From Bathynomus jamesi (Eukaryota > Arthropoda > Malacostraca > Isopoda > Cirolanidae): 64,000 bases of DNA. The position numbers were made by a program, and so were the translations under genes. Shown one piece after another: positions 9,267-19,513 of this stretch. The notes beneath the pieces were generated by a model. It ran no database searches. It saw only the letters and a program-made list of their open reading frames with translations, and was not told the origin of the DNA. The stretch spans positions 1-64,000 of the forward strand of contig JAJOZX010006148.1 of NCBI GenBank assembly GCA_023014485.1. The letters are read 5' to 3'. Position 1 is the stretch's first letter. Every line of letters begins with the position of its first letter.

Positions 9267-10061
9267 GGTAAATCTCTAGGAGCGCTCCATTTTTCAATAT
9301 TAAACATACACTCATAAAACATATACCATTTGAAAGCTCACATTTTTCTGAGTCTAAAAATGTAGTAATCCAAAAGTATCAATAGCAAATAAAATGTAAC
9401 TAGGTTTAAATATAAAACCCTATACCGATCAATTTGTGATGCGTGATCTTTACCCGTACCCCCGAGACCTAAATTATACAAATGATAATGTAATAACATA
9501 TTCATGTTAGGTTAGGTTAGCGGGGTCAATCCCAGAATAGGCACCTGATGTACCTCAATCCCAGATGAAGCACCTGCGTTCAACCTCAATCCCAGAATAG
9601 GCACCTTGCAAGGAATTAAATAAAGATATAGCAAAAGATTAGGTTAGGTTAGGTTAGAGTTGATTTTTTCAAATATTGATAAAAACAATTAAATTATATC
9701 TCTAAAAACTGTTTATATTTTTTTCTCCTCAATCCCAGATTAAGCACCTGTGTTTTGCCTCAATCCCAGATTAAGCACCTAAAAATGATTTCAGGTGCCT
9801 ATTCTGGGATTGATCCGGTTAGCGTAACAATTACCAAAAATACCATCTTACAACACAGACTGAAAATTTATAACTTAGCCAACCTTTATAATGTAGTTAA
9901 TGACGTCACGCGTCAAACAATAATTAAATCGTTACTTTTTATTTGCTATTGATACTTTTGGATTACTACATTTTTAGACTCAGAAAAATGTGAGCTTTCA
10001 AATGGTATATGTTTTATGAGTATGTTTAATATTGAAAAATGAAGCGCTCCTAGAGATTATC
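9267..10061. mobile_element. Non-autonomous DNA transposon with ~115-bp TIRs and 9-bp target duplication
   Basis: The left 115 bp ('aatctctaggagcgctcc' through 'atcaatagcaaataaa') reappears inverted at 9935-10058. 'caatttaac' flanks both ends (9258-9266 and 10062-10070), a perfect 9-bp direct repeat. The interior carries two TTAGGTTAGG runs and six copies of a 20-mer described separately. No transposase is visible. The superfamily is unknown; duplications of 8-10 bp occur in hAT, P and Mutator-like elements. Confidence 0.75.
9527..9812. repeat. Six copies of a 20-mer 'caatcccaga..aagcacct', five direct and one inverted
   Basis: Copies lie at 9527-9546, 9556-9575, 9587-9606, 9730-9749 and 9761-9780 (+), and 9793-9812 (-). 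Three read 'caatcccagaataggcacct' and the others differ in the middle ('gatgaag', 'gattaag'). The first and last are inverted relative to each other and share flanking bases ('tagcgggg'/'ccggtta'), so they may be TIRs of a nested ~300-bp element. Confidence 0.8.
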
Positions 10062-10338
10062 CAATTTAACTTCGTCAAAATTAAAAAATCCAAACACAAA
10101 ACGTGTTCATTTTTTAAACGAACCCCCGCCTCACTCCTCAATGGAGCGCTTATTCTAAATATAAATAAATAATAATAATTACGTTTTCTGACCTTTTTAA
10201 TTGAAAACATCACTTAACATTCACATTCAAGTATTCTCACCACCGAACGGGACTTGCAGTGTAAAGCTTTAATCATGGTCGAACGTTATTCATAAAAATT
10301 TATCGCTAAGAAGTTTGCAGTACGAGCGTCTTGGGTCT

Positions 10339-10672
10339 AAGGTTTAATCACAATGAGAAGAATTATTGCCAAATGTATAATGTTTGTAGTTTTACAGGTG
10401 ACGTCACAGTAAAAGCTTGATATTAGGTTCTGTTTTTTTAGTTTCATACATTAATTATCACAAATTTTTATATTTAGAAGTTTTATTATTTGCAATCACT
10501 AAGGTTTAATCACAATGAGAAGAATTATTGCCAAATGTATAATGTTTGTAGTTTTACAGGTGACGTCACAGTAAAAGCTTGACATTAGGTTCTGTTTTTT
10601 TAGTTTTTTTTATTTATACATTAATTATCACAAATTTTTATATTTAGAAGTTTTATTATTTGCAATCACTAA
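10339..10672. repeat. Tandem duplication (162 + 172 bp) carrying a TGACGTCA site in each copy
   Basis: 'aaggtttaatcacaatgaga' starts both units (10339 and 10501). They are nearly identical apart from a ~10-bp T-rich insertion in the second. Each holds a perfect palindromic TGACGTCA (CRE/ATF-type site) at 10399-10406 and 10561-10568. No gene lies nearby to be regulated. Confidence 0.85.
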
Positions 10673-11024
10673 ACTTGTATTTTCCCATTAAAATTCTTAG
10701 AATTTAATTAAATTTCAGTTATTTAAAATTAGCATATACTGTATATATTGGGTGATTCTTTAAACAATATAGACTTTAAAAGGGTTTATTGTTTTATTAA
10801 ATGAAATAAAAGCATGAAATTTTTGCTGTACCTTCTCTACACATGAGAACTTACTCCCCAAGCGTCAATTATGCTATATGTGATGTCCTATCAGCTCATT
10901 AACTCTTTGTACACGAACAAAAAATTTTGCAATACTCTGGACAGAGTATCGATTGAAATCTAAGAAATTTCTTGTTTAGTTGGTACTTTCAATTCTTCTA
11001 TTGTGTGTGGATTTTATTTAAGTA

Positions 11025-11716
11025 AAGGGTGTCCCAGAAGTCTTGGAGGGATTTTATTTGGCTATAACTTTTTGTTTGGGGATCAAATAAAAAAAGGTTT
11101 GTAACACTTGAAAATATAATTATTGCGATTTTAATTACAAATTTAATATCTGGTGAAAATCTTCATTTCATTGCGTAAATCTAAATTCGCATTAGCGTAC
11201 GTTATCCGACTCTGATGATCTTGTGGTTTAATTTCTTGAGCAATTTGAATTTTGTACGGGTAAAGATTGATATCCTCTCTTAAACTTCGATGTAAGAAAC
11301 TTCTTGAAATGTTTAATTCCTGGTTGCGTCGTCGGACTGATGTGGATTTTCCTCAACGTTTTCACGAACCGTCTCAACTAGAGTTGGACTTCGGCTTGTC
11401 CGAGGACGCCCAGTCCGTGGTTCGTCTCCCTGACCCTTTCCCATACGAAATTTAACGACGTACCGTCGAATAGCTCGATCAGAAGGAGCAGAATGTGTGT
11501 TGAATTTTAATCGAAAAGCTCTTTGAGCGGCAACGATGGAAGAGTTGTTTGTCAAATAAAATTCCACAATAGCCACTCTTTGTTGCACTGTCCAGGATTC
11601 CATTTTCATTAATCGCAGCAAAGGTACTTTAATTGAAAAATAAAAATATATGAATTAATAACAAAAAAAAAAGTTATAGCCAAATAAAAGTCCTCCAAAA
11701 CTTCTGGGACACCCTG
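11025..11716 (-). mobile_element. Internally deleted mariner-type element nested in another element
   Basis: TIRs of about 45 bp: 'gggtgtcccagaagtcttgg' at the left, mirrored at the right by 'aaaacttctgggacaccctg'. TA lies on both sides (11023-11024, 11717-11718). It encodes only the N-terminal part of a transposase. It interrupts the 10748-11997 element, so it is the younger insertion. Confidence 0.9.
11313..11621 (-). pseudogene. Transposase N-terminal HTH domain (truncated)
   Basis: Starts MLRLMKMESWTVQQRVAIVE and shows the paired HTH region typical of DD41D-group transposases (VEFYLTNNSSIVAAQRAFR, then RPRTSRSPTLVETVREN, the linker with GRPRTSRS). The frame loses similarity near 11330 because the catalytic core is deleted. 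About 100 of an expected ~340 residues remain, so it could at most bind DNA. Confidence 0.75.
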
Positions 11717-12011
11717 TACAATCTTTTAAATAATCCCACAAGTAAAGTCACAGGGGTTTAGATCTGATGACGTTGGTGACCATGATATTCCTTTATTATA
11801 AACCGCAGGAAATCTCTTCGTTGAAAGTGTCGTGTAAGTATCGTGAGCTGAGAGGACATCACATAGAGCATGTTTTGCACAGGGGACGACTAATTCCCCA
11901 TGTAGAGAAGGTACAATAAAAATTTCATGCTTTATTTCAGTTAATAAAAAATACAAACTCTTCAAAGCGTCAGATGTTTAAAAAAAAATCACTTGATATT
12001 ATATATATATA

Positions 12012-12040
12012 TTTACACACACACACACACACACACACAT
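12012..12040. repeat. (AC)n microsatellite
   Basis: About 29 bp of AC dinucleotides after a short TA tract. Confidence 0.9.
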
Positions 12041-12074
12041 ACGTGTATGTATACTCGTATGTAAGAATGATGGC

Positions 12075-12300
12075 TTTGTTTAACTTCCTTCGCAACGTCT
12101 CAGGTCATATAACGGAAGAGACCTACAGCTTTACGTGAGGTCCGAACCACGGGTCGCTACATAATGTGGACGCAGAGGATGTAGATGTGGAAGATGGATG
12201 GTCTTCCACCCAATAACTACCCAGACCCAATGTCGTTTAACTTCTCTGATCAACGGGAAGTGGTGTTACGAGATTGACTGTGATGTAGCTCGAAAATAAT
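12075..12300 (-). mobile_element. SINE tail fragment (family 2)
   Basis: 'gacctacagctttacgtgag', 'ccgaaccacgggtcgctaca' and 'ttaacttctctgat' recur at 45950-46110, and the complement of the first part is found at 23613-23735 and in the intact SINE at 49045-49265. This copy lacks the tRNA-like head. Confidence 0.65.
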
Positions 12301-12671
12301 AAAAAGATGGTCTTGTGTTTATCATGCAAAGGGTGAAGCTGTAAATTGTTATGACAATACGAGGTAACAGTCTTTCGTGTGATAAAAAGGATTCTCATAC
12401 CGCATAATGAAATTGTAAATTAAGTGACAAAGGCATAATGAACGTCAGCCAATGCTGCGCAAATTTTCTTTAGCAATTTGGTCTTATTGGGCACAGAACT
12501 TGACAGAGAGGGTCTCTGAAATTGAAGAAACTCTCGTACTTTGCAGTGAAATAAAGAATGAAAGTATGGAACTTATAAATAAATATCAGAAGATAGATAA
12601 TTCTACAGCATACACAATTATATGAGATGCTTATTATACAGTCGTTACAGAAAATTGTGTCCAGGCACATA
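12301..12671. other. No gene seen
   Basis: AT-rich sequence between a SINE fragment and a DD41D element, with no recognisable features. Confidence 0.5.
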
Positions 12672-13577
12672 CAGGGCGTCCCAAAAAAATGTATACACAC
12701 TTTAACAGCTGATAGCTCAATTGATGTTTCTTTCTTTCCAAGTTAAACCCATTAGAATTAATAATGGCAGTCAGACTAAGCTTTGAACAAAGGAAATTCA
12801 TTCTAAAATGCTACTGGAAGTGTGAAAACGCAGTTGAAGTGCAAAGACAGTTTAGGAGGGAGTTTCAAACAGATCCACCAACGCGACTTACCATCACTCG
12901 AATTAGAGATAAGTTTGAAGCCGATGGAACTGTTCAGAATGTCCACAAGAAGCGTTCCGGAAGACCACGGACATCGACAAGCCCCACAAAGCAAGAAAGA
13001 GTACTGGAAACGTATCACCAAAGTCCAAGAAAATCTGTGCGGCAAGCGAGTCGTGAGGTAGGAACCTCAGAATCGTCTGTCCAACGCATTTTGAAGCGCT
13101 GTCAATGGAAAAGTTACATTCCAAGATTAGTCCATGCTATTAATGAAGATGATCCGGACCGAAGAGTGGAGTATTGCGTGTGGTACTTGGCACGATGTGG
13201 ATGTGGATTGGACGAAGGGGTTTCGTAGAATACCCTCCGCGTTCACCAGACCTCACACCACTAGACTTTTTTTTATGGGGATACTTAAAAGACAAAGTCT
13301 ACGCTATAAAACCTGCAACAGTCGCTGAATTGAGAGCAGCCATTGAACGAGAATGCACACAAATACCAAACGAAATGTTTCGTGATGTTTGCGATTCCAT
13401 TGCTTCGCGTTATCAGCAGTGCCTGGACCAGAACGGACGTCAGTTTGAAAACAGGCGTTGACAAAACAATTAAATAATGTCTGTAGATTCTATTACATTT
13501 TGAAAATGAAATGTATTTTAATAAACACTGCCTTTATAATTATTTAAAGTGTGTATACATTTTTTGGGGACGCCCTG
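12672..13577 (+). mobile_element. DD41D element with internal deletion, copy 1 of 3
   Basis: TIRs begin 'cagggcgtcccaaaaaaatg' with about 29 bp mirrored at the right end, and TA on both sides. The length is 906 bp, about 400 bp short of a complete element. Relatives at 37078-37978 and 47946-48846 carry the same deletion breakpoint. Confidence 0.92.
12764..13461 (+). pseudogene. Transposase with catalytic core deleted (DD41D group)
   Basis: The reading frame opens at [19 protein letters not shown], a start conserved in the two sister copies, and covers the HTH region and the [11 protein letters not shown] linker to about 13175. The next recognisable residues belong to the far end of the protein in another frame: [31 protein letters not shown] and the C-terminus to 13461. 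The part with the first two catalytic Asp residues is missing. It keeps a complete DNA-binding half, so a truncated protein could bind TIRs; that is inference. Confidence 0.85.
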
Positions 13578-14300
13578 TATATACATATTATCAATTTTGT
13601 AACGTGTTTGGCAGAATCTGTGCTTTCGGGTGACATAGGGGGTGGGGGAACGTGAATCCTTCAACCCACAACCACGTGCGTAGATGCACCAAGTTCCTAT
13701 CGCTTCTTCATACAGTCTATAATACTGTAGAATGTATTACATATGTAAGATAGACCCTAATAGCTGTTGTAAGATAGTATACGTACATGGGGGTAAAGAA
13801 TTAATTTATGTTTCATTGGTAATCTCAAGAAAGAGTTCCTTCTTCTAAACTCACAAAATTTTCGGATTTAATACGGAGAATTATGATTACAGAACTCGAC
13901 ATCCTCTCTTAAAGTCTAAACCACAAATAAAGAACACAATTCAGCTCAGCTCAGTCCTTTAGTGTTGAAAGAATTAAAATAGGTCATAAAGCTTTCAATT
14001 TGGTGCACCTAAATTAATACTGGAATTGTGAAACAAGTCGAATTTAGAGTCAACGACTCGGCTAATTGAGTGTATTTTCATTAAACAAACGAAGACTGAA
14101 AGAAGATATGATTAAAATCGTTAAAATGCTAAAAGGGTTTAATAAAACTGGCGTACTTTAAAATTAATAATAAAGGAAATTAATATCGTCTTAAGTGACC
14201 CAAGAAGCACTTTTAATAGAGAATAGATAAACAAAGTTTTTAATAAGTTTCATTTAATAGCCTACAAACCCAAACATTGCTATGAGCTTGTGGCTGCAGA

Positions 14301-14304
<4 letters not shown>
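13578..14304. other. No gene seen
   Basis: AT-rich intergenic DNA. The only repeat noticed is a short 'cagctcagctcag' near 13941. Confidence 0.5.

Positions 14305-14334
<30 letters not shown>
14305..14334. repeat. (TG)n microsatellite
   Basis: TG dinucleotides running directly into the tRNA-like head of a SINE. Confidence 0.9.
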
Positions 14335-14336
<2 letters not shown>

Positions 14337-14658
14337 TGGTTAGCAGGGCCTATCAGAGGGGGGGCTAGGAGGGCCATTTGGCTTGGGCCTCAAGCTTAAG
14401 GGGGCCTCAAATTTAGAAACTTTCAGGTTTGAATATAATGTTTTGCAGTGAAAGTAATAATTGGGTTTAGCTATGGGCCTCAAAAGCTGGAAGTGGCCCG
14501 GGCCTCTCTGGACCTCTGAAAGGGCCTGGTGGTTAGTGTCGCTAACTACAAATCCATCGGCCCCTGGATCGAGAACCGGTGACGGCAGGCGGCACGCAGC
14601 AAAACCCAGCTGCTCATCCTTCCACACACTAAAGAAGAAAGTCGGTAGATAAATGGGT
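14335..14658 (+). mobile_element. tRNA-derived SINE (head type B), interrupted by a hAT-type MITE
   Basis: Without the MITE the head reads 'gtagtggttagtgtcgctaa' (A-box region), then 'ggcccctggatcgagaacc' (degraded B box), then 'cgcagcaaaacccagctg'. The same head occurs on the minus strand at 26401-26518 with a better B box. The MITE sits inside the A box. The sequence continues directly into a second SINE head at 14659. Confidence 0.75.
14344..14528. mobile_element. hAT-type MITE with perfect 8-bp target duplication
   Basis: Ends 'cagggcctatcagag' and the complement of 'ctctgaaagggcctg' match at 13 of 15 positions. 'gtggttag' is duplicated exactly at 14336-14343 and 14529-14536. The ends, the 8-bp duplication and the short non-coding length (185 bp) are those of a non-autonomous hAT element. 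Confidence 0.9.
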
Positions 14659-14815
14659 ACCCTGGATAGCTAGTGGTTAAGACGCTGGGCTGCTGGTGGA
14701 GCCTGGTCCGGATTCCACGTTAAACCGTAGGTCTAAGGCGGAGTGACAAGCTTGACCTTCGTCAGAATGAACAATTCGGGTAGAAGCAAAACCAAGATTA
14801 ACCAAGGTTATATCA
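14659..14815 (+). mobile_element. tRNA-derived SINE (head type A)
   Basis: The A-box-like 'tagctagtggttaagacgct' and B-box-like 'ggtccggattccacg' lead into the tail 'cttgaccttcgtcagaatga'. The same unit is found inverted at 22707-22857. The tail alone is shared with the SINE at 26304-26518, so different tRNA-like heads are joined to one tail. Confidence 0.8.
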
Positions 14816-15233
14816 CCTAGAGTGAATTACGTACAATTGTAATTAATTAAAGTTACAATTACATTCCATTCGTTTAATTATTATCACAATTTCCTTCGAA
14901 CGGAATTACTTTTCTTCATTTACAACTTCAGTTACATTTATCGAAAGAAGGAAAGGGATGAAAACGTGAATAATTTTCAGGTTTTATTTAGAAAACGTTT
15001 TACTAAAACGCAGTTAAAATTTAGTTCTTTGAAAATTTATTGCTTGAATTTATGAACGCAAGAACACAAGTTGCCCAAATACTCTGTCACTAAGGCCGGT
15101 TGCGGCAGGATCGTCTCGCGACTCACCACTGAAGACTCGAGTCGTGACGACTCGAGTCGCGTGTGATTTTACATTTATACAATGGGAGCCTCGCACACTG
15201 CAGCGACCGCGACACGATTCACCAGAATGGTAA
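14816..15233. other. No gene seen; G/C-rich patch with repeated ACTCGAGT
   Basis: Contains 'gactcgagtcgtgacgactc', two ACTCGAGT palindromes 14 bp apart, in an unusually GC-rich patch (15090-15230). It may be part of a small DNA transposon, but I cannot define its ends. Confidence 0.35.
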
Positions 15234-15237
15234 ATGA

Positions 15238-15905
15238 GATTTAACGTCGATAAGTGCAAAATTTTACATATAGGTTCGCGTAACGGTAATTTTGCGTATA
15301 GTATGTCAGAGAAGGAGTTGGCAAGCGTAAAACAGGAAAAAGATTTAGGAGTTATCGTCACTGGTGATTTAAAAGTGGCGAAACAAAGTACAACAGTGGT
15401 CAATAAGGCGAACAAGGTGCTAGGTTTTATAGCTAGGAATTTTGAGTACAAATCGCGCGATATTATTGTTCTTCTTTATAAATCATTAGTTAGACCCCAT
15501 TTGGAGTAGGCGGTCCAATTTTGGAATCCGCATATGCGCAAGGATATAGATAAAATCGAAAGAGTTCAAAGACGAGCAACTAAGATGATTCCGTCGCTTA
15601 GGTCGAAGTCGTACGAGGATAGGCTTAAAGAGTTAAAATTGACTACACTCGAGACGAGGAGGCTAAGGGGTGATCTAATCCAGGTTTTCAAAATTATGAA
15701 TGGGTTCGATAACGTAGATAGAGATAACTTTTTCAAAATATCTCAATATAATAGGACCAGAAATAACGGGTGTAAGTTGACAAGTAGAAGGTTCGGAACA
15801 GCAGTTGGCAAAAACTTTTTTACGCACAGAATAGTAAATAGCTGGAATAGTTTGTCGGTAGAAGTAATTAGTAGCACGTCTATAAACATGTTTAAAAATC
15901 GATGA
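15238..15905 (+). pseudogene. LINE reverse transcriptase C-terminal part (5'-truncated, family C)
   Basis: Reads NVDKCKILHIGSRNG, QEKDLGVIVTGDLK, LYKSLVRPHLE, a stop (TAG at 15507), AVQFWNP, IERVQRRATKMIPSLR, ETRRLRGDLIQVFK and NSWNSLSVEVI. These are the thumb/connection motifs of CR1/Jockey-type LINE polymerases. The catalytic palm and everything upstream is missing, as in a 5'-truncated insertion. The longer copy at 62465-63685 belongs to the same family. Confidence 0.85.
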
Positions 15906-16097
15906 GACGCATTTGTTGATAGATTGGGTATAATTTAAGGTAGTAAAATTAAGGCTTTGTGGTTCGAAACTCACGTAAAATTGTTGGTCCTCTCCGCCAC
16001 CACGGAGGACATGCACAATACACAATTACGAACACAGTTAGATTGACCAGCCATGAGTGGATCCTAGGGTCTTTGTTGGTCTGAAACATTAGAACAT
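15906..16097. other. Probable LINE 3' untranslated region
   Basis: Follows the LINE stop codon. It does not match the 3' tail of the family C copies at 51650 and 63710, so it may be a different subfamily or flanking DNA. Confidence 0.35.
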
Positions 16098-16137
16098 TAT
16101 ATATATATATATTATATATATATAGAATATATATATA

Positions 16138-16168
<31 letters not shown>
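16098..16168. repeat. (TA)n microsatellite
   Basis: Interrupted TA dinucleotides ending at the TIR of the next element. Confidence 0.9.
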
Positions 16169-16940
16169 CAGGGTGTCCCATAAGTCCGGCATCATAGGAG
16201 AAATTCATATTCTTCTATTTCTACAAACCATAATTCATATGCCCGGGATGCCAATTTCCCGTCCACCATTCTGTTCAGTGACGAGGCTGTTTTTTATGGA
16301 AATGGTGAGGTAAATCGACAGAACACCCGCTACTGGTCTCAAAACAACCCTCACTGGTATACCTCTTCAAAGGAACAAGGTGCATCTCGGGTGATGGTAT
16401 GGTGTGGCATTTGGGAGGATCGCATCATAGGCCCCCCCGCTCTTTTTCGATGAACATGTCACTGGAGGCACCTACCTACGTATGCTCAAGGAAGGAGCAT
16501 TTCCCAGTGTCTTGAACGAAGAAGGAAATTTCCCAACATGGTTCCAACAAGACGGCGCTCCTGCACATTACAGCACCCAAGTAAGGGAATACCTGTACCA
16601 ACAATTCCCTGGTCATTGGATAGGACGTCGAGGGCCTGTGGAATGGCCAGCTAGAAGCCTGGCTCACACGCCACTAGATTTTTATCCCTGGGGCCACTTG
16701 AAAGCGCTGGTATACGCAGAGAAAATTAGGAGTGTTGAACATTTGCGGCAGCGCATTATTGGGGCATGTAACACCATTACTCCTGACATCATTCACCGTG
16801 TGCTTGCTGACTGGGTATCACGTCTGAATTTGTGTATTGAAAACAATGGTGGACATACTGAGCACGTTCTGTAAATAAAAGCTTTTGTTTTGCCTTTTTT
16901 TATTTTTTTTCCTATGATGCCGAACTTATGGGACACCCTG
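16169..16940 (+). mobile_element. DD41D element lacking the HTH region
   Basis: TIRs 'cagggtgtcccataagtccgg' and 'cttatgggacaccctg', with 'catcatagga'/'cctatgatg' just inside. It has the same left TIR start as the MITE at 35516-35854. Length 772 bp, with only the catalytic half of the transposase. The right flank reads TG rather than TA. Confidence 0.9.
16245..16874 (+). pseudogene. Transposase catalytic half, DD41D spacing preserved
   Basis: Starts inside the gene at [19 protein letters not shown] (first Asp). It shifts frame in a C-run near 16434, then reads GNFPTWFQQDGAPAHYST (second Asp) and TPLDFYPWGHLKALVY (third Asp). I count 41 residues between the second Asp and the Asp of TPLD, the signature of the DD41D group (Rosa/VISITOR-type). 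It ends LCIENNGGHTEHVL. The usual SPDL ahead of TPLD is mutated to SLAH. The HTH domain is absent. Confidence 0.85.
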
Positions 16941-17020
16941 TGTATATATTATACACAATTGTACTATTTTATGGGATTTATATCCTGCTAATAAAGCTTA
17001 TCATTAGCATTATCATATAT

Positions 17021-17088
<68 letters not shown>

Positions 17089-17100
17089 CATATATATATA

Positions 17101-17134
<34 letters not shown>
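17021..17134. repeat. Compound (CA)n-(TA)n-(TG)n microsatellite
   Basis: CA, then TA, then TG dinucleotides, which is close to an inverted repeat of itself. Confidence 0.95.
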
Positions 17135-17139
<5 letters not shown>

Positions 17140-18761
17140 TTAATACAGAGCCTATAGCGAGAGACGGCTATGGCGCACCTGACCTCTGATCTTTCTCTCA
17201 TACTACATATCTCTGATTGGGCAGAAATGCCTCAGAAAGTCCGTTTCTTCATCTGTCTACTCATCTACCTGACCATATGCAATAATTATACAAAATATGG
17301 AAGATGCAAGTATGGAAGACAGTGCTATTATCATTGTTTTTCAACAAGTCCTTATAAGGTCTCTAGAAATAATTCAAAGAAAACTGCGAAAACAAACCAC
17401 GAAATAAGTTTTTCGACAACGTCGATACAATACGGTTGTTAAACTTCATCCAGGACATGCAATCCACACAGCTAAAAACCTTCATACCTGAAAGGACTTA
17501 TGGATAAAACAAAGGCTGATTTCGCATGCCTCATGGAAACACATCTAAAAAACTGCCAAGAACACTGTGAAAATTGCGAGACTATAGATAAAAAGAAATA
17601 CAAATCGAGGATTATAACATACACCGAGCTGACATAGCACGAAAAGGTCGCTGTGCTATATACTGCATATGCATGAGAACCATGTGGCAGAAATAACAGT
17701 AAATTAATCAAACAGCTACGTGGAACTTTTAGCAGAAAAAAATTGAAAATTTAAACGTAATATTAATAGTTACTGTATATATAGGCCCCCGAACACTAAG
17801 TGAAAATTTCTCTGATACTGAGATTAGAATTTCTAATAAAGGCCTTAAACTCCCCATCCCCATTCGGTGTTTTGTACGTACTTGTACGCGGTGGCTACGG
17901 TTAAGTTACCTTACGTTAGGGGAAAAATAAACATTGAAGGGATTAAAGAAAGAAAATAATGAACTAACCAATAATTTAAAAGAAGTATCTGAAATATTGA
18001 GATCTTATGATAAATCGGATTTCAATATTCCCAAAAGAGACAAAGTCGTACCTGATAGAAATATCTTCTATGAAGAGAAATTACGTGAACATATAACTGA
18101 TTTTGATTTTACCCAGAAAATAAAGGGCGAGCTACAGGACAAATGAAATCACATTCAACTGCAGGTCCGGACAAATGTTCCGAACACCTTGATGATTGAA
18201 ACCTTTGAGAATGAAATAACTACACCCTTATATTTGATATGGAGAAGACCCCTGGACATAGGGAAAATACCGAGCATCCTGAAAAGGGTGGACATTGTCC
18301 TCGTATATAAAGGAGGGGATAGGTCTCAAGCAAAGAATTATAGACCAGTGCCATTGACATCCCATCCCACCGAAGTATTTGAAAGAAAAGTTAGGGAAAA
18401 AATTTATGACTTTTGGAGATACAGGAAAGATTCAGTGAGAACCAATACGGATTCCGATAGGAAGAGCATGCCTATCACAACTAGTAGAGAATTATAACAA
18501 TATCATGAATGCCCTTGAAAACATTAAAAACTACGCTGTAATATACAGAGACTTCGGGAAGTATATTATGATCATGGGAGGAGAGCACATAAAATGAAAC
18601 TCAAAATGGAACAATGGATCTATAACATTTTCAGAGCACATCAGTAAATTGTTAAAATCTAAGGTGTATCATCATCAGAATCGGAAGTAGGCAGCTCAGT
18701 ACCACAAGGAACAGTACTGGCCCACTCCTATTCATTATCATGTTAACAGACATAGAGGAAA

Positions 18762-19105
18762 CTGCTGAACTCTCTAACTGCATGCCTCCTCCTTTAAGGA
18801 GAACACGCAGCACCAGACTTTCTACACGTTCTCATTCCTTTTCTGTCCAACTTTCTAACGCAGTGGTTAATCGGTATTTTCAATCTTTCATCTACTTAAC
18901 CAGTCAACTCTGGAACAATCTTCCTCAATCCAGCTTTGCCGTTGTCTATGACCTCCACTCTTTCAAACGTAGAGTGTCCAGGCATCTCAAAAACGCTGGA
19001 CCTTGATTTTGGCTCTCTTCTTCTTTTGTAGGGGGGGGGGTTGCATTTTTGCGGCCATTCGCCCTTGGCCCTTCCTTCCTGCATAAAAAAGACTAAAGTA
19101 ACCAA
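18762..19105 (+). mobile_element. LINE 3' tail (family D) inserted in another LINE
   Basis: Contains the end of a polymerase ORF (RTRSTRLSTRSHSF, SQLWNNLPQSSF, YDLHSFKRRVSRHL then stop), followed by a 3' UTR with a G-run and 'ttgcggccattcgcccttgg'. Related tails lie at 45640-45845 and 52290-52425, and on the minus strand at about 60920-61010. It interrupts the family A LINE just before its FADD-like box. Confidence 0.8.
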
Positions 19106-19291
19106 CAACAGTGTAGCATCATTCTATAGCGATGATACGAAAATCGGCAGGAAAATTAGAAATGCAGAGGTGGAAGCACTAAGTGGGACACAAACAGAAT
19201 ATACAGATGGTCAGAAGACAGCAACATGAAACTCAACACCGAAAATTTTCAGCCCTTGAGATATGGCAGAAATGAGGAACTAAAACATATG

Positions 19292-19513
19292 CAGGGTGTC
19301 CATAAAGTCACGCATTATAGGAAAATACATTTATTTTGTTTATTTATTTTGTTTCATTTATTTGTTCGAAATGATTCCCACCAATCTCAAAACATGTTTG
19401 TAAACGGAAAAGCAGGTTTCTTTGAATGTTCCTCAACATATTTGGCCTGATGGAGATATAAATAAATAGACATTGTTTATGTTCGTATGATGCGTGACTT
19501 TATGGACACCCTG
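19292..19513. mobile_element. MITE with mariner-type TIRs
   Basis: Left 'cagggtgtccataaagtcac' and right 'gtgactttatggacaccctg' are perfect complements, extending through 'gcattatagg'/'cgtatgatgc'. 222 bp, no coding sequence. It sits within the LINE polymerase frame, which resumes right after it. Confidence 0.9.

Larger units (their letters stand above)
10748..11997 (-). mobile_element. Mariner-type element split by another element
   Basis: Imperfect ~85-bp TIRs: 'gggtgattctttaaacaata' at the left, with the 'aaagcatgaaatttttgctg' region mirrored at 11900-11985. Part of a transposase C-terminus is readable on the minus strand but heavily mutated. A second element (11025-11716) sits inside it. 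Removing that insert joins sequence that matches the relative at 29240-29642. Confidence 0.75.

Noticed and set aside
9505..9657. Telomere or telomere-proximal array (TTAGG runs)
   Set aside because: Runs of only two to four repeats, inside transposable elements and in both orientations.
9527..9812. CRISPR-like array of 20-mers
   Set aside because: Spacing is irregular, one copy is inverted, the genome is eukaryotic and the copies lie inside a TIR element.
10748..11997. Two adjacent independent elements
   Set aside because: The outer halves join into one sequence matching 29240-29642 once the TA-flanked insert at 11025-11716 is removed.
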